DNA of 32,860 bases from Schoenoplectus triqueter (Eukaryota; Streptophyta; Magnoliopsida; Poales; Cyperaceae), in NCBI GenBank assembly GCA_964058805.1, contig CAXKVV010001335.1, positions 1 through 32,860 on the forward strand. Reading direction: 5' to 3'. The number at the start of each line of letters is the position of its first letter. The first letter of the stretch is position 1. Of this stretch, positions 19,801 through 29,147 are shown in pieces. The translations under genes and the position numbers were made by a program. The notes below the pieces were generated by a model that saw only the letters and a list, made by a program, of their open reading frames with translations, had not been told where the DNA came from and ran no database searches.

Positions 19801-20100
19801 ACCGTGATAAGTGGAGGATATCTCATAAATCTGCTAGAAAGCGGGACTCCGCAGAGTCATCTTCCGCTCACAACCGCTTACAAGTTGTGTGGACCCTCCC
19901 TTTCGGAGTACGAAAGAGTTAGATTATGGCATGTATAGTCATATATAATTTGATTAGTTTCATTTATCGTCATCCAATCAATTCAGACAATTCAAGTCAT
20001 CGATTTATATTACAAGTCAGAGGTCAATCAATCCAGACAATTCACGCCATTGATCTATATTCCAAGTTAAAAGTCAATCAATTCAAACAAACTGATAATA
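19801..20100. repeat. 50-bp tandem repeat (about 2.4 copies) next to a GC-richer segment
   Basis: CAATCA(A/-)T(T/C)CA(G/A)ACAA recurs at 19975, 20025 and 20075, an exact 50-bp period, covering about 19971-20090. The flanking segment 19795-19925 (AAGCGGGACTCCGCAGAGTCATC and on) is GC-richer than its surroundings but does not fold into a recognisable tRNA and has no domain-bearing ORF. The 118-codon ORF at 19926-20282 is a translation of the repeat. Confidence 0.7.
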
Positions 20101-21555
20101 CAAAAATACAAGTTATAGAGAAATTTTGTTATGTGATATTGAATGATTTTGATTCTCAACTCGACATGCAATTTTCCTTGAATAGACTCGCAAAACCTAT
20201 TAGAATTGTGTTAATATTTATTAATCTTTTATTAATCGCTTCTATTAGATTATTAAATTATTTAGTTCATTTATCAACTTAATTACCAATTTCCAAAATT
20301 ATTCATAACTAGGCTGATTCAATACCCCATCTTTGCTTAATTATGGAAGCCGTCGGCAACTGGTTTAACTGCTATTTTTCAAATCCAAGATACAATCTCA
20401 TCCAGTCCAACATATTTAAATTATACCATTGAATTTCCTTGAAAATCAAGGGTTAAGTCCTAATTAACAATTGAGTCTTAATTATATGCTTCATCTTCTC
20501 CTACGGCTCAAGGACATAATAATGATCTCTAGAATATTACAAATTTTTTGAAGAAAATAAAAAGAAAGATAGAAATGGAACGCCCTGCTCTTGCTTTTTT
20601 TTTAAATGTCTGATTTCCAATTGGTTGATTAAAATTTATATTAATTACATTAATTCCCTATATTTTGTTTCTCTTTCATTATTTATTTTGCACCCATTAA
20701 CTTTCATCTTCATCTGTGATACAGTAACATAATAGATAATTAGCTATTAAAGTATTAATTATTCTATTTCGCAATAAAAATAAAGAAAAAAATTTAAAAA
20801 GGAGCACTAACTTATCAGAAAATAAATGAAAATTTCATAAGGAAACCATTAAATATCTTAATTTACTGCGTCAGGGTCTCTCCGAATCTCAAGGTCTATC
20901 TCAACGATACGTTATTTTGCTTATCAGATTATAAACGTAGTTTAATTTGGTAAAAAGAAAAGAAAAATTCACATTCAAAAGACGTTATTTAGACTATCTG
21001 ATGATTTTGATGATATTTGAATACTAATTGTGGTATATATTGAAAAAAAGAAAAAGAAAAATAAGACAACAAACACATAAATACGCTGTAGATGCATTAC
21101 AGCAAAATTTTAATTCATATTTTTTTTATGCTCTATTAGATATACCGCAAGATAAGCTTATGGATGAAATGACGTATAGTTGTTAAATTTTTGAAAGTTT
21201 TGGCCATATTTGTATTATAAATGTAACTTAAATTGAATAAGAATTAAAATGGAGACACAGAACACATTTTAAATGCATTAATTAAAGAGAACTTTCACAT
21301 GATATTGACCTTTCTAGCTAATTTTGTTTTGTGCTCCCTTTTTTGTTGTAAAATTAGTAGGGGTATGGGAGAGGTATAGCATTTGTGTTTGCTAGTTTCA
21401 TTCTGAGATGGGTAGGTGATGACTTTGTCTATGTAACAATTAGCTTGTATGGTTTCTAAATGGTCTAATAGTTTGATAGTTTAAGTGATAACTAATTGAA
21501 ATGATCTTTAAGATATTATGAATTTATATTTTTTATGGACACAAAATAAAATTTA
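20101..21555. other. AT-rich intergenic region
   Basis: I see no gene, repeat pair or RNA gene in this stretch. The only ORFs are short and AT-rich. Confidence 0.4.
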
Positions 21556-21861
21556 TAGAGGTAGTAATCAGACGGATTAGGTCGGATTCGAAAGGATCAG
21601 ATTAGATCGGGTTAATTTGATCTTTTCTAAGAAATTAGGTCAAGCTAGGTGGGATTTGAGTAAGGTCAATTTATGTATTGATTTTTTTTTCATATCTTAG
21701 ATTTATTTCGATTAGATTGCATGTCATGTGATCTTGCACTGAGTCAGATCAAATCAGATAGGGTCAGTTTAACTTTTTTAAAAATATTAGGTCGAATCAA
21801 TTTCAAATCCAGATAGATTAGATGAGTTTTTCGGATTAGGTTGAGTTCCGTCATCTCCATA
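21556..21861. mobile_element. MITE-like repeat, hAT-type ends, copy 2
   Basis: It begins TAGAGGTAGTAATC and ends CGTCATCTCCAT. It is related along its length to 17058-17258 (shared GATTGCATGTCATGTGAT and AGATTAGATGAGTTTTT, many GATC/GGTC-type short motifs). Flanks AAAATTTA (21548-21555) and TAAATTTG (21860-21867) agree at 6 of 8 positions, a possible decayed 8-bp target duplication. It is non-coding. Confidence 0.4.
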
Positions 21862-22019
21862 AATTTGTGAGTTATGGCTCGTTTTTTCTAAAAAAAATTG
21901 TTGTTTCATTTGCTAGTGGAATTAATCAATGAACCTGTTACACTTAATATCTTCTTTGATTTATTGATTTACAAAATAATCTTGAATTTTATAATTTGTC
22001 TTGTTTAAGTTTTATACAG

Positions 22020-23050
22020 GAATTAACTTGTAAATAGATTAGTGCATAAGAACCAAGACTAATGATGAGACATAAATGCTAAATCAAGACTTCATTAGAC
22101 TTAGATTTAGTTAGACTTAAACTGAGTTGAATTGGTCAAGATAAATTGAGCTTAAATAATAGAGAAAACTACTTCTGCCTTGTAAATCGTTATAACGATT
22201 CAGGAATCGTTATAACGGTCCATCTCAATACTCAAAAATATTCTAAGGCAGAAAAATATGCATAGAAACTAGAGTGTATCGTTATGTAATGATTCTGTAA
22301 TCGTTACAACGATTCATGAAACATATAACGATCCAACGACTATTCTTTCTAAATCGTTATAACGATTCTTAAACCGTTATAACGGTTCATGCCAAAAAAA
22401 TAGTTTCTTCAGCTGTTTCAGAAGATCTATATTAAAAAGATCATCTCTCTCATTGAAATATAGTTGATCCATCTAGCAAAATCATTAATTCAGAGAGCTT
22501 AGTAGCCATATTCGAGAGAGATAACTCAAAATATTGATACACTCAATTAGTCAAATCTTTGTTCAATCTCATTCTAGTTTCTCTTTATTCTCCCAACTTG
22601 ATCCTTCATGATTTTCTTGAAAAAATTTTTTGAGTTGTAGTGCTCACTTCTTGTTTCGAGTGTGTTGTTACTCATATTTTTTAGTGTGTTGTCACTCGTG
22701 TTTCTGATAGGTTTGGCAGTCCATTTTTGTAAGGAACTAAGTTCTACAAGTGTAAAAATATTTTTTAATATATCAGCTCAACCTCAATTGTTGAATGTTG
22801 AGGGTTCCAAAGACGCAGACATTGTTAAAGCCGAACTATGTTATATCTTGCGTTCTTGATTGATCTTTTCTTTTTTTTTCTTACATTTTTTTATTGTTAT
22901 ATTCTTATAAAAATTGAATCAATTTAAATTGTATTCCGTTGTCATTACACTTGAACAGTCTCAAATTGATTTATATATTTCTGTCTTAGATTCTTTACAT
23001 TCTTGCACTATTTTGAACTTTCAATACCACTATTATAAGACTTGAAAAGG
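22020..23050 (+). mobile_element. Copia-type LTR-like remnant
   Basis: Near its right side the phrase AAGACGCAGACATTG, GCCGAACTATGTTATATCTTG (22810-22854) resembles the GACGTAGGC...GCCGAACCACGTTAAATCTTG wording found near the 3' side of many plant copia LTRs (from memory). It is followed by a T-rich tract and a TTCTTGCAC segment ending in CA near 23018. No internal coding region adjoins it and I find no matching partner LTR, so it may be a solo LTR or fragment. Its left part holds the palindrome cluster described separately. The 65-codon ORF at 22662-22859 is not convincing. Confidence 0.4.
22185..22387. repeat. Cluster of CGTTATAACG palindromes
   Basis: Perfect 16-bp palindromes AATCGTTATAACGATT (22185-22200 and 22352-22367) and AACCGTTATAACGGTT (22372-22387) are accompanied by one-mismatch forms at 22205-22220 and 22299-22314, a weaker form at 22278-22294 and a half-site ATAACGATC at 22325. 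The AACGG/CCGTT cores match MYB-type recognition sequences. The spacing is irregular, with two pairs exactly 20 bp apart (22185/22205 and 22352/22372). Confidence 0.85.
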
Positions 23051-23767
23051 TCTATCACAACCCATTAGTATGGGCTCCCTATCTTTTTCCTTATAAAAAG
23101 ACTTTTTTAACATCAAGGGAACATAACTTATATCCGTTTTCCTGGAAAGTACGACTTCCATAGAAGTTGTAGATTTAAGGATAATATTACCGGTCTAAAT
23201 GATTAAAATTATGAATAAATACATCAAAAATATATTCGAGTTGAATTTTTGCACATGAAAAGACGTGATATTTGAATAATTGATGCCTAAAATTGATTTC
23301 TATTGTTGTAAAATTACCAAATTGTCAAAAATAAAAAAATAAAAAAATCCTCAAGTAAATTAATTTTCATTTATAATTTCACAAGGACGGGGGAACTGTG
23401 CCTTTTCAATTTTTAATGCATGCTTAGAAATTGAACAAATTGCCACTGATAAATACATACAAAATTGTACGAGAAAAAACACCAGAAGCACAACTCCTTG
23501 GATATCTTTGCAATTGGAGCTTACATGAGCATGACATCCCAATTATTAAAGGGAAAAGACAAACTACAACTTGCTAGCACCTAAATTAAATTTAAAGACA
23601 CAACCCCCACCACCAAATTTACTATCTTTTATCTTTGGTGGTACTGCAACTATGCTATCAGTACCAGACTACCAGTTTGCGAGCACTCTAAAAGGGCTTC
23701 TAAACCTTCCTCACAGGCACATCATATATAGATTCATTTTCGTTTAATTCGCTTCACAATTGCACTA
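23051..23767. other. Intergenic sequence and 3' flank of the minus-strand gene
   Basis: The last 100-200 bases before 23768 should include the 3' untranslated region of the two-exon gene; AATGAA near 23745 on the minus strand is a possible weak poly(A) signal. No further gene is evident. Confidence 0.4.
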
Positions 23768-24882
23768 TCAGTGAACCTGACCGAAAGCGGCCACGTGGCG
23801 CCTCCGGTACTCCTTGTTGTTCGATGATGGTTCGATCACATCTGGCGCAAACCTCACCTTCTTCTTCATCGGCGGCTTCTGATTGTCACCTAAATAATTG
23901 TTGTTAAAGAAAATACAAAATAATGAGTAAGGTTTTGTAGTTTAACTAATTGATTGGAACAAAAAATGGGGCTCTCAATGCTGTGATAACTTTCCAAAAT
24001 ATTTTTCTATTTGATGAAACATATCTTCAATTAATCATACTTAGATTTCTTTTAGGCAACAAATAGTGACTTAAACATGCTTCTCAAGCAAGTTTTTAAA
24101 TTGGTAGGAGAATCCCACAAGAAAAGCTAACCAATTGAGATCTCCCCTCTACAACTGCCAAACATTTCAAATTCAAGAAATTGAAGTGCAACGATCCTCC
24201 CAGACGTCATCATCTTTTACTGTCATTTTTTTTTCCGTCGTAATGTCTATTTAAAAAATAAAAGGATACATTTTGGTCCTAAAAAATGTAAAAAAAAAAA
24301 CACCTTACTTTTCAAAGATACCGACCGTCCATTCAAAATTTGACTGTCTACATCACCTAACCTCTGATAAACTTTAACTGATATAAACTATAAATTTATC
24401 TTGACTGGAATGGTCCGATCTAAAATGAATAGTTCGAACCTCACCAAAATACATCCGAGAAATTTCTAATTAATTACAATTAAAGAGGAACCGGAACCTG
24501 GAATTAGAAGGGAATACGTCTTTCTTGCTAACATGACTTGTATATTCTAAAACAACTAAAGAGCAGTTCTTTGTTTATTTCCTTTTTTTCTTCTTACCCA
24601 AATAGTAATAATTCTAGTTCTTTTGGCTGTTCTAAGTTCCAAAAAAACAAAAAATAGAAATGAAGCAGTCAATTATAATTTGTCCGGTCATGAATTGGGG
24701 ACTGTCATCCTTATAGAACATGGAGGTGAGGTAAGATAAAAGGAAGGATTGTTACCATATATCATTTCAATCTTTTTCATGTAGTCCGATGCGAGACGTC
24801 GGTGGAGCTGGTGCGCGAGGAACGCGACACTGGTTGAGACCGCAACGACAGCCATTAACCCGACACAAGTTTCATTGGCCAT
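23768..24882 (-). CDS. Small membrane-anchored plant protein, two exons (82 aa), with RVxF-like motif
   Basis: Exon 1 is 24882-24756 (ATG at 24882) and exon 2 is 23889-23768 (TGA at 23770-23768). The intron has GT at 24755-24754 and AG at 23891-23890; the join splits a Gly codon in phase and gives exactly 249 nt, 82 residues plus stop. The N-terminus (MANETCVGLMAVVAVSTSVA, then FLAHQLHRRL) is one hydrophobic helix (about residues 5-24) followed by basic residues, so a membrane anchor. Exon 2 encodes DNQKPPMKKKVRFAPDVIEP and ends in basic and His residues. KKVRF fits the RVxF docking motif for protein phosphatase 1. I know of similar uncharacterised small plant proteins with KKKVRFA but cannot name the family. 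The ORF extending upstream of 24882 is leader sequence: it is CT- and AG-rich and lacks homology. Confidence 0.7.
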
Positions 24883-25116
24883 CTTCCTAGCTGAATTTGA
24901 AGAGCTCTGTTCTGATTTGGGTTCTTTTGTTTCTTTCCTTTTTCTCTGCCTTTCGCTTTGGGAATTGTATGAGAGTTGGTGGTAGTGAGGGAAAGAGGGT
25001 GGTGAGGAGGGAAAGAGAGAACCAACGCTGTTTTTAGAAGTAACAGTAGGGATCCGTTTCATTGAAGATTTGACTTTATCTGGTATAAAAAGAAACTTTC
25101 CATGAAGTTGGTGTAC

Positions 25117-25122
25117 CACGTG
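25117..25122. promoter_or_regulatory. G-box/ABRE-like element upstream of the two-exon gene
   Basis: CACGTG lies within CCACGTGTCA (25116-25125), about 235 bp upstream of the ATG at 24882. ACGTGTC is the core of abscisic-acid-responsive elements bound by bZIP factors; the CACGTG core alone also serves bHLH/PIF factors. The leader between it and the ATG is CT-rich on the minus strand, as is common for plant 5' leaders. The motif is certain; its use is inferred. Confidence 0.4.
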
Positions 25123-25129
25123 TCAAGTT

Positions 25130-26590
25130 TCAAGTAGCCTACCCTTTTTTAAGTTTTTGGAAGGTTGAAAACTTCATATTATCAGAAACGGTGCGTAAAA
25201 TTATACTTTCCAAGTTAAATGAAAATGTTTTCAGAAATATAGAAGGTTGTAAAATATTTTTTGTTTTTTCGGATATTATTGGAGAATTAAAAAGGTATTT
25301 TAACATAATTTGTTAAAAAATATATATTTAAAGTGATCAACATTCACAATGAAGATAAGTGTTATATGGGAGCTATATTCAAATTATCTCGAAAATATGA
25401 AGTTCTTTTTGGGATGATATCTCGACACGTAAAGCTTCCGTAGTTTGCACCTAACAAGTATTTTTTTTTTTTATAAAATTTGTTGCTAAATAATTATTGT
25501 GTACACATTTATTATAGTTATTATTCCACTCATTTTACTCAAAAACGCTGAAAATCACAAAATAACTTTTTTTTTCGTGCAACAAAAGGACGACACTCAT
25601 AAAATAAACGTTGTAGTTTTTTTTATTGCACAAATAGCTTAAAGAAAAAATGTGGGACAAACTCATTAATCTAAAGCTTTGAAAATATTGCGTACTAGCA
25701 TGTTTTCTTTAACAAGCATCATATTTCTTGTACAAATCTAACAAACATATAAAATTATGAGTATCATAATTTTATTTGTTTCATCTTCATAAAAAATAAG
25801 CTCTTGGAAGAAAAAATTGGCAGATGGTCTATTGCATATTTCAATAGTGTTCTTGTATAAATGTATTTTATTTTTAATTGATTTGTGAAATTATATCCTG
25901 TATAAGTTGGAATTTTTGACAAAAAATATTTGGCACTTCTTATAATAATTTTACGTTCAAAAGATGAATTAATTTATAGAAATATTGTGAAATTATGGAT
26001 TTTTGTATAACAAGTTTATTATAATTTTATTATTATTCGATACTCATTGCATATCATTATATATGAATGTTGTATATTTTAAATGACATTAAAAAAATAT
26101 ATAATATTTTAAAGGTTTAGAAGTAAAAAAATAGCTTCTATAATTTTTCATAGTTGTCAAGTTAATCCATATAAAAAGGATTACAATCCTTCTTTTTGTA
26201 ATAAAATGTCCTGACGGTATTGTCCAAGTATGTTTTTTCTCCGTTTGGTGAACCAAGAGCATGAACGATTTACGAGAGACTGATTTGTCCAATGTACGTG
26301 CGTTAGACATGGTCTTCTAGAAACATAATTATCAAATTGATAGTGGATCCCATTTTTCATTGAGAATAGAATCGTACATCATCCGGACAATAGGTTTAGG
26401 CAAATATTTTAACGTGGGAGAACGACTTTGTTGCGTTGACTACACTTTGACAAAAACTATCTAATTCTAATCAACCATGTTATTAATATTATCATACCGG
26501 TGCCCCTCCTACCTAGTCTCCTACCAAAACCATATTTAGAAGAGATACCCCGGAAAGAAACTTCATTTTTTTTTCTACCAAAAAAAATAG
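25130..26590. other. AT-rich intergenic region
   Basis: Nothing recognisable. A 73-codon minus-strand ORF (26089-26310) has no domain. The last part may be 5' sequence of the transposon-type protease gene that follows. Confidence 0.4.
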
Positions 26591-26594
26591 ACCA

Positions 26595-27721
26595 TTGTTC
26601 TATACTTCATCAAATTTTGACAGCGCAAATTTTGATGATGATGTACACTATCTTCATCAAATTTTGACAGCGCAAGCCCTTGACACGGTTTTGAAATTCG
26701 ATATCACGGAGGATATATTCGGCTTTGTAGGAGAGACATCCGTCTTTGTGAACGATATCATTGACTTATTGGGAAATAATTGGCTGGACATCTCAATAGT
26801 TCAAATCTTTTGCATGTTCGCATTTTAAAACTTCTTAATTATTATAATAATAATTTAGATATATTATTATTTATATGTGTATATATGTTTGTAGGGCATA
26901 AGTAAAGCGTTGTAAGGACTTCTTTATCACCAGTTATCGCTTTCTTGATCGGTATAAATGCTCGGAGGCTAATTGTAAGTTCAACTTCGTTGTGGTTTCG
27001 AATTATTTGGCTTAGATGTTTACAAAAGCAAAGGATGTGCCTTTCATGTTTCTGCCGTATCATAAAGGGTTAGATTATTTTCTTTTGATAGAAATAATTT
27101 CTTCATTACTACACCATTTATTTAATTAATATAATGAGTTACAGGAACCATTGGATTCTTCTTGTTGTTAATTTTCCAAAAGAAATTATCTACATCATGG
27201 ATTCTCTTAATAACGGCTCTACGGGGCACTCGCAATTCAGAATGCAATAAATATGTAAGTTTTTTTATTTAATATTTGAACTCAATAATATATAATACAT
27301 CTTTATAACATACTTATTTACAGTTCGATACAGCAACAACATATGACAATGGGTGTGAAGAAGAAATCCAAATTTACCTATACATGTGTCAGCGTACATA
27401 ACTCACATATCTTTTAATTTAAAATCAAAATTTATTGTGGAAATATAGATAATTATTATGTATTCTTAGTGTGTAAGCCAACCAGATGGTTCGGAGTGCA
27501 CTTATTATGTCATGAGATTAATACATGACATAATAAACATTTACCACACCGATGATACTTTGCCTGAGATATTAAAAAATAACATGAATTCATTTATTAT
27601 ATTATTGCATTACTTTATTCTCATGAAAGAACTAATATTTTCTCTTTTTATTTTGTAGACCATCGGCTCAGGACCTGCTACTAATTATAATCAAAGTGAT
27701 ATTGAGGAGGTCAAAGAGATG
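26595..27721 (+). pseudogene. Ulp1-like (C48) cysteine protease gene of transposon type, multi-exon, decayed
   Basis: Several exons read in order. 26595-26828 (FDITEDIFGF...NNWLDISIVQIF) matches the region before the catalytic domain in plant transposon-associated Ulp1-like proteins. About 26895-27068 ends FMFLPYHKG and contains an in-frame TAG (27014-27016). 27145-about 27254 begins NHWILLVVNFPKEIIYIMDS; the intron 27069-27144 joins in phase. 27324 onwards is less conserved. 27470 onwards has QPDGSECTYYVMRLIHDI. 27659-27721 has YNQSDIEEVKEM and a GT donor at 27722. The catalytic His (27149), Asp (27200), Gln (27479) and Cys (27497) are all present. A stop, and an apparent one-base loss near 27240 before a stop, make it a pseudogene. 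Such domains ride in CACTA and Mutator-like elements; I see no transposase here to say which. Confidence 0.65.
26605..26675. repeat. 24-bp direct repeat inside the protease remnant
   Basis: CTTCATCAAATTTTGACAGC plus GCAA occurs at 26605-26628 and 26652-26675, a 47-bp offset. It looks like a short local duplication within the first recognisable exon; 47 is not a multiple of three, so it shifts the frame relative to its source. Confidence 0.85.
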
Positions 27722-27882
27722 GTAATTTTATATCTCATTGAAAATATTTGACTGTTGTTAATTTGGATGCTAAATTTATATATAATTACATTACTTATTT
27801 TGATATTATTTAGTTCTTTGATATGTGTTATGCATGTGTTGTTTATATTTGTTTATGATATATGTAGGGATGGCAAAAAAAC

Positions 27883-27990
27883 CCATTGGCCCGTAGGCCT
27901 GCACATACCCGCCTGGCCCAAGCCTTTACCTGATTGGCCCGATACAGTAACAGGCCAGGTAAGGTCAGGCCAAAATACGGGCCAGGTCAA
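27883..27990. repeat. Left subterminal array of GGCC-type motifs in the hAT element
   Basis: GGCCCG, GGCCTG, TGGCCC, AGGCCAGGT, AGGTCAGGCC and GGGCCAGGTC recur in about 100 bp next to the left terminus. Subterminal repeats are the main transposase-binding sites in Ac-type elements. They match in type, with reversed orientation, the array at the other end. Confidence 0.7.
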
Positions 27991-28124
27991 GCAAAGGATT
28001 TTAATTTAAACCTGCAGGTAACCTGGACCGTTAGATATAAGTAAAATTAATCTGATCCGTTGATAGATAGGGCAAACTACTGAACTCATACCTAAAATCC
28101 CAACTCCCAATCCCAATTTCCAAA

Positions 28125-28345
28125 CCTGCGTTCTCACTTCTCTCAGCGGCGCGTGCTGCGCGTCGATCTCTCCTCTGGCGAGTGGCGATCGCTCCTCTCT
28201 CGCGAATCGTGATCTCTCCACTCCACTGGCGATCGCTCCTCTCTTGCGAATCGCAAGTTGCGATCTCTCCTCTGGCTCTGGCGATTGCTCCTCTCTCGCG
28301 TTCTCACTCCACTGACGAGGCTCCTCTGGTACACTCCATCTCCCT
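28125..28345. repeat. GC-rich leader with three repeats inside the hAT element
   Basis: GGCGATCGCTCCTCTCT at 28183, GGCGATCGCTCCTCTCT(T)GCG at 28228 and GGCGATTGCTCCTCTCTCGCG at 28279 are spaced 45-51 bp apart within a CT- and CG-rich block that probably forms the first, non-coding exon of the transposase transcript. ORFs on the opposite strand (28006-28422, Arg/Glu/Ser-rich) and on this strand are by-products of the repeat. Confidence 0.65.
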
Positions 28346-29147
28346 CTTTTCATTTTTCCCTCTTTTCGGTTAATAGTACAAAATCCGACATTAATTTCGT
28401 CCATAATTTTTTGGATGGACACAAGTCATCCCCATTCTGATCTCCAAATTCCAATAATTTGAGGAATCCGAGAAATGATTGAAATCTGCTGTATTACGTC
28501 AAACACCAGCTAGCTTGTTGCTATTTTATGATTTCAGGAAAAATGCACAAAAGCACCCAAAATATTTCCTGTGAGATGATTAATAATTGCACAAAAGCAC
28601 ACAAATTATATCCTGTTAGACAATCATCATCATCATACTATAAAGAATTTGGCTTTTACATAAAATTTTCAACTAGGTAGTTTGTTTTTCTGATCACGTG
28701 ATTTTTTTTATTTTTGCTTGGAAAAGCTTTTTAACTATTAAGCAAAATCAACTAAAGAGGACTGTGGGTTCCATCTCAGCTTTCCAGAGATGCAAACTTT
28801 TAGTAATAATTATTTGATCCTATATGACAATCTGCAAAATATATTCAAGGGCTTTCCTGAGTTGCTAACTGCTTAGAATTATATTCAAGGGCTTCCTGTT
28901 ATTTAATAGTATAATATTAGCACATTTATCTTATTTTAGGTGTGGGCAAATATCTACCTAAAACAACTCATTTCCATAATATAAATAATAAATTTTGAAT
29001 TTCAATGATACTAAATTATTTTCAGCCATGAGAACCCTTTTGTCCTTCCATATTAATATTTACATGTGATTGCCTACGAATATCAATTAATATTTACATG
29101 GATCACTTCTTCTAACATATCAAATTCTTTATTTTTTTTCAGGCAAA
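28346..29147 (+). other. Probable 5'-leader intron of the hAT transposase gene
   Basis: AT-rich with no ORF. A splice acceptor, T8C-AG at 29141-29142, lies five bases before the transposase ATG, as expected if an intron separates the GC-rich leader exon from the coding exon. An imperfect direct repeat, GCACAAAAGCAC followed by TCCTGT, occurs at about 28546 and 28590. Confidence 0.45.

Noticed and set aside
19795..19925. Structured RNA gene in the GC-richer patch
   Set aside because: No cloverleaf, snoRNA boxes or clear long hairpin could be drawn by eye. It is left unassigned.
22185..22387. CRISPR-like array
   Set aside because: The repeats are short palindromes with irregular spacing in a plant LTR-like context, with no spacers of uniform size.
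24688..25119. 143-codon minus-strand ORF as a single-exon gene
   Set aside because: Residues before the Met at 24882 read through a CT-rich leader, and those after the Tyr-Gly at about 24756 read into the intron. The two-exon model keeps phase and ends in a conserved-looking KKKVRFA segment.
28006..28422. Arg/Glu/Ser-rich minus-strand ORF of 138 codons
   Set aside because: It is produced by the GC-rich repeats of the hAT leader, and its periodicity follows the DNA repeat.
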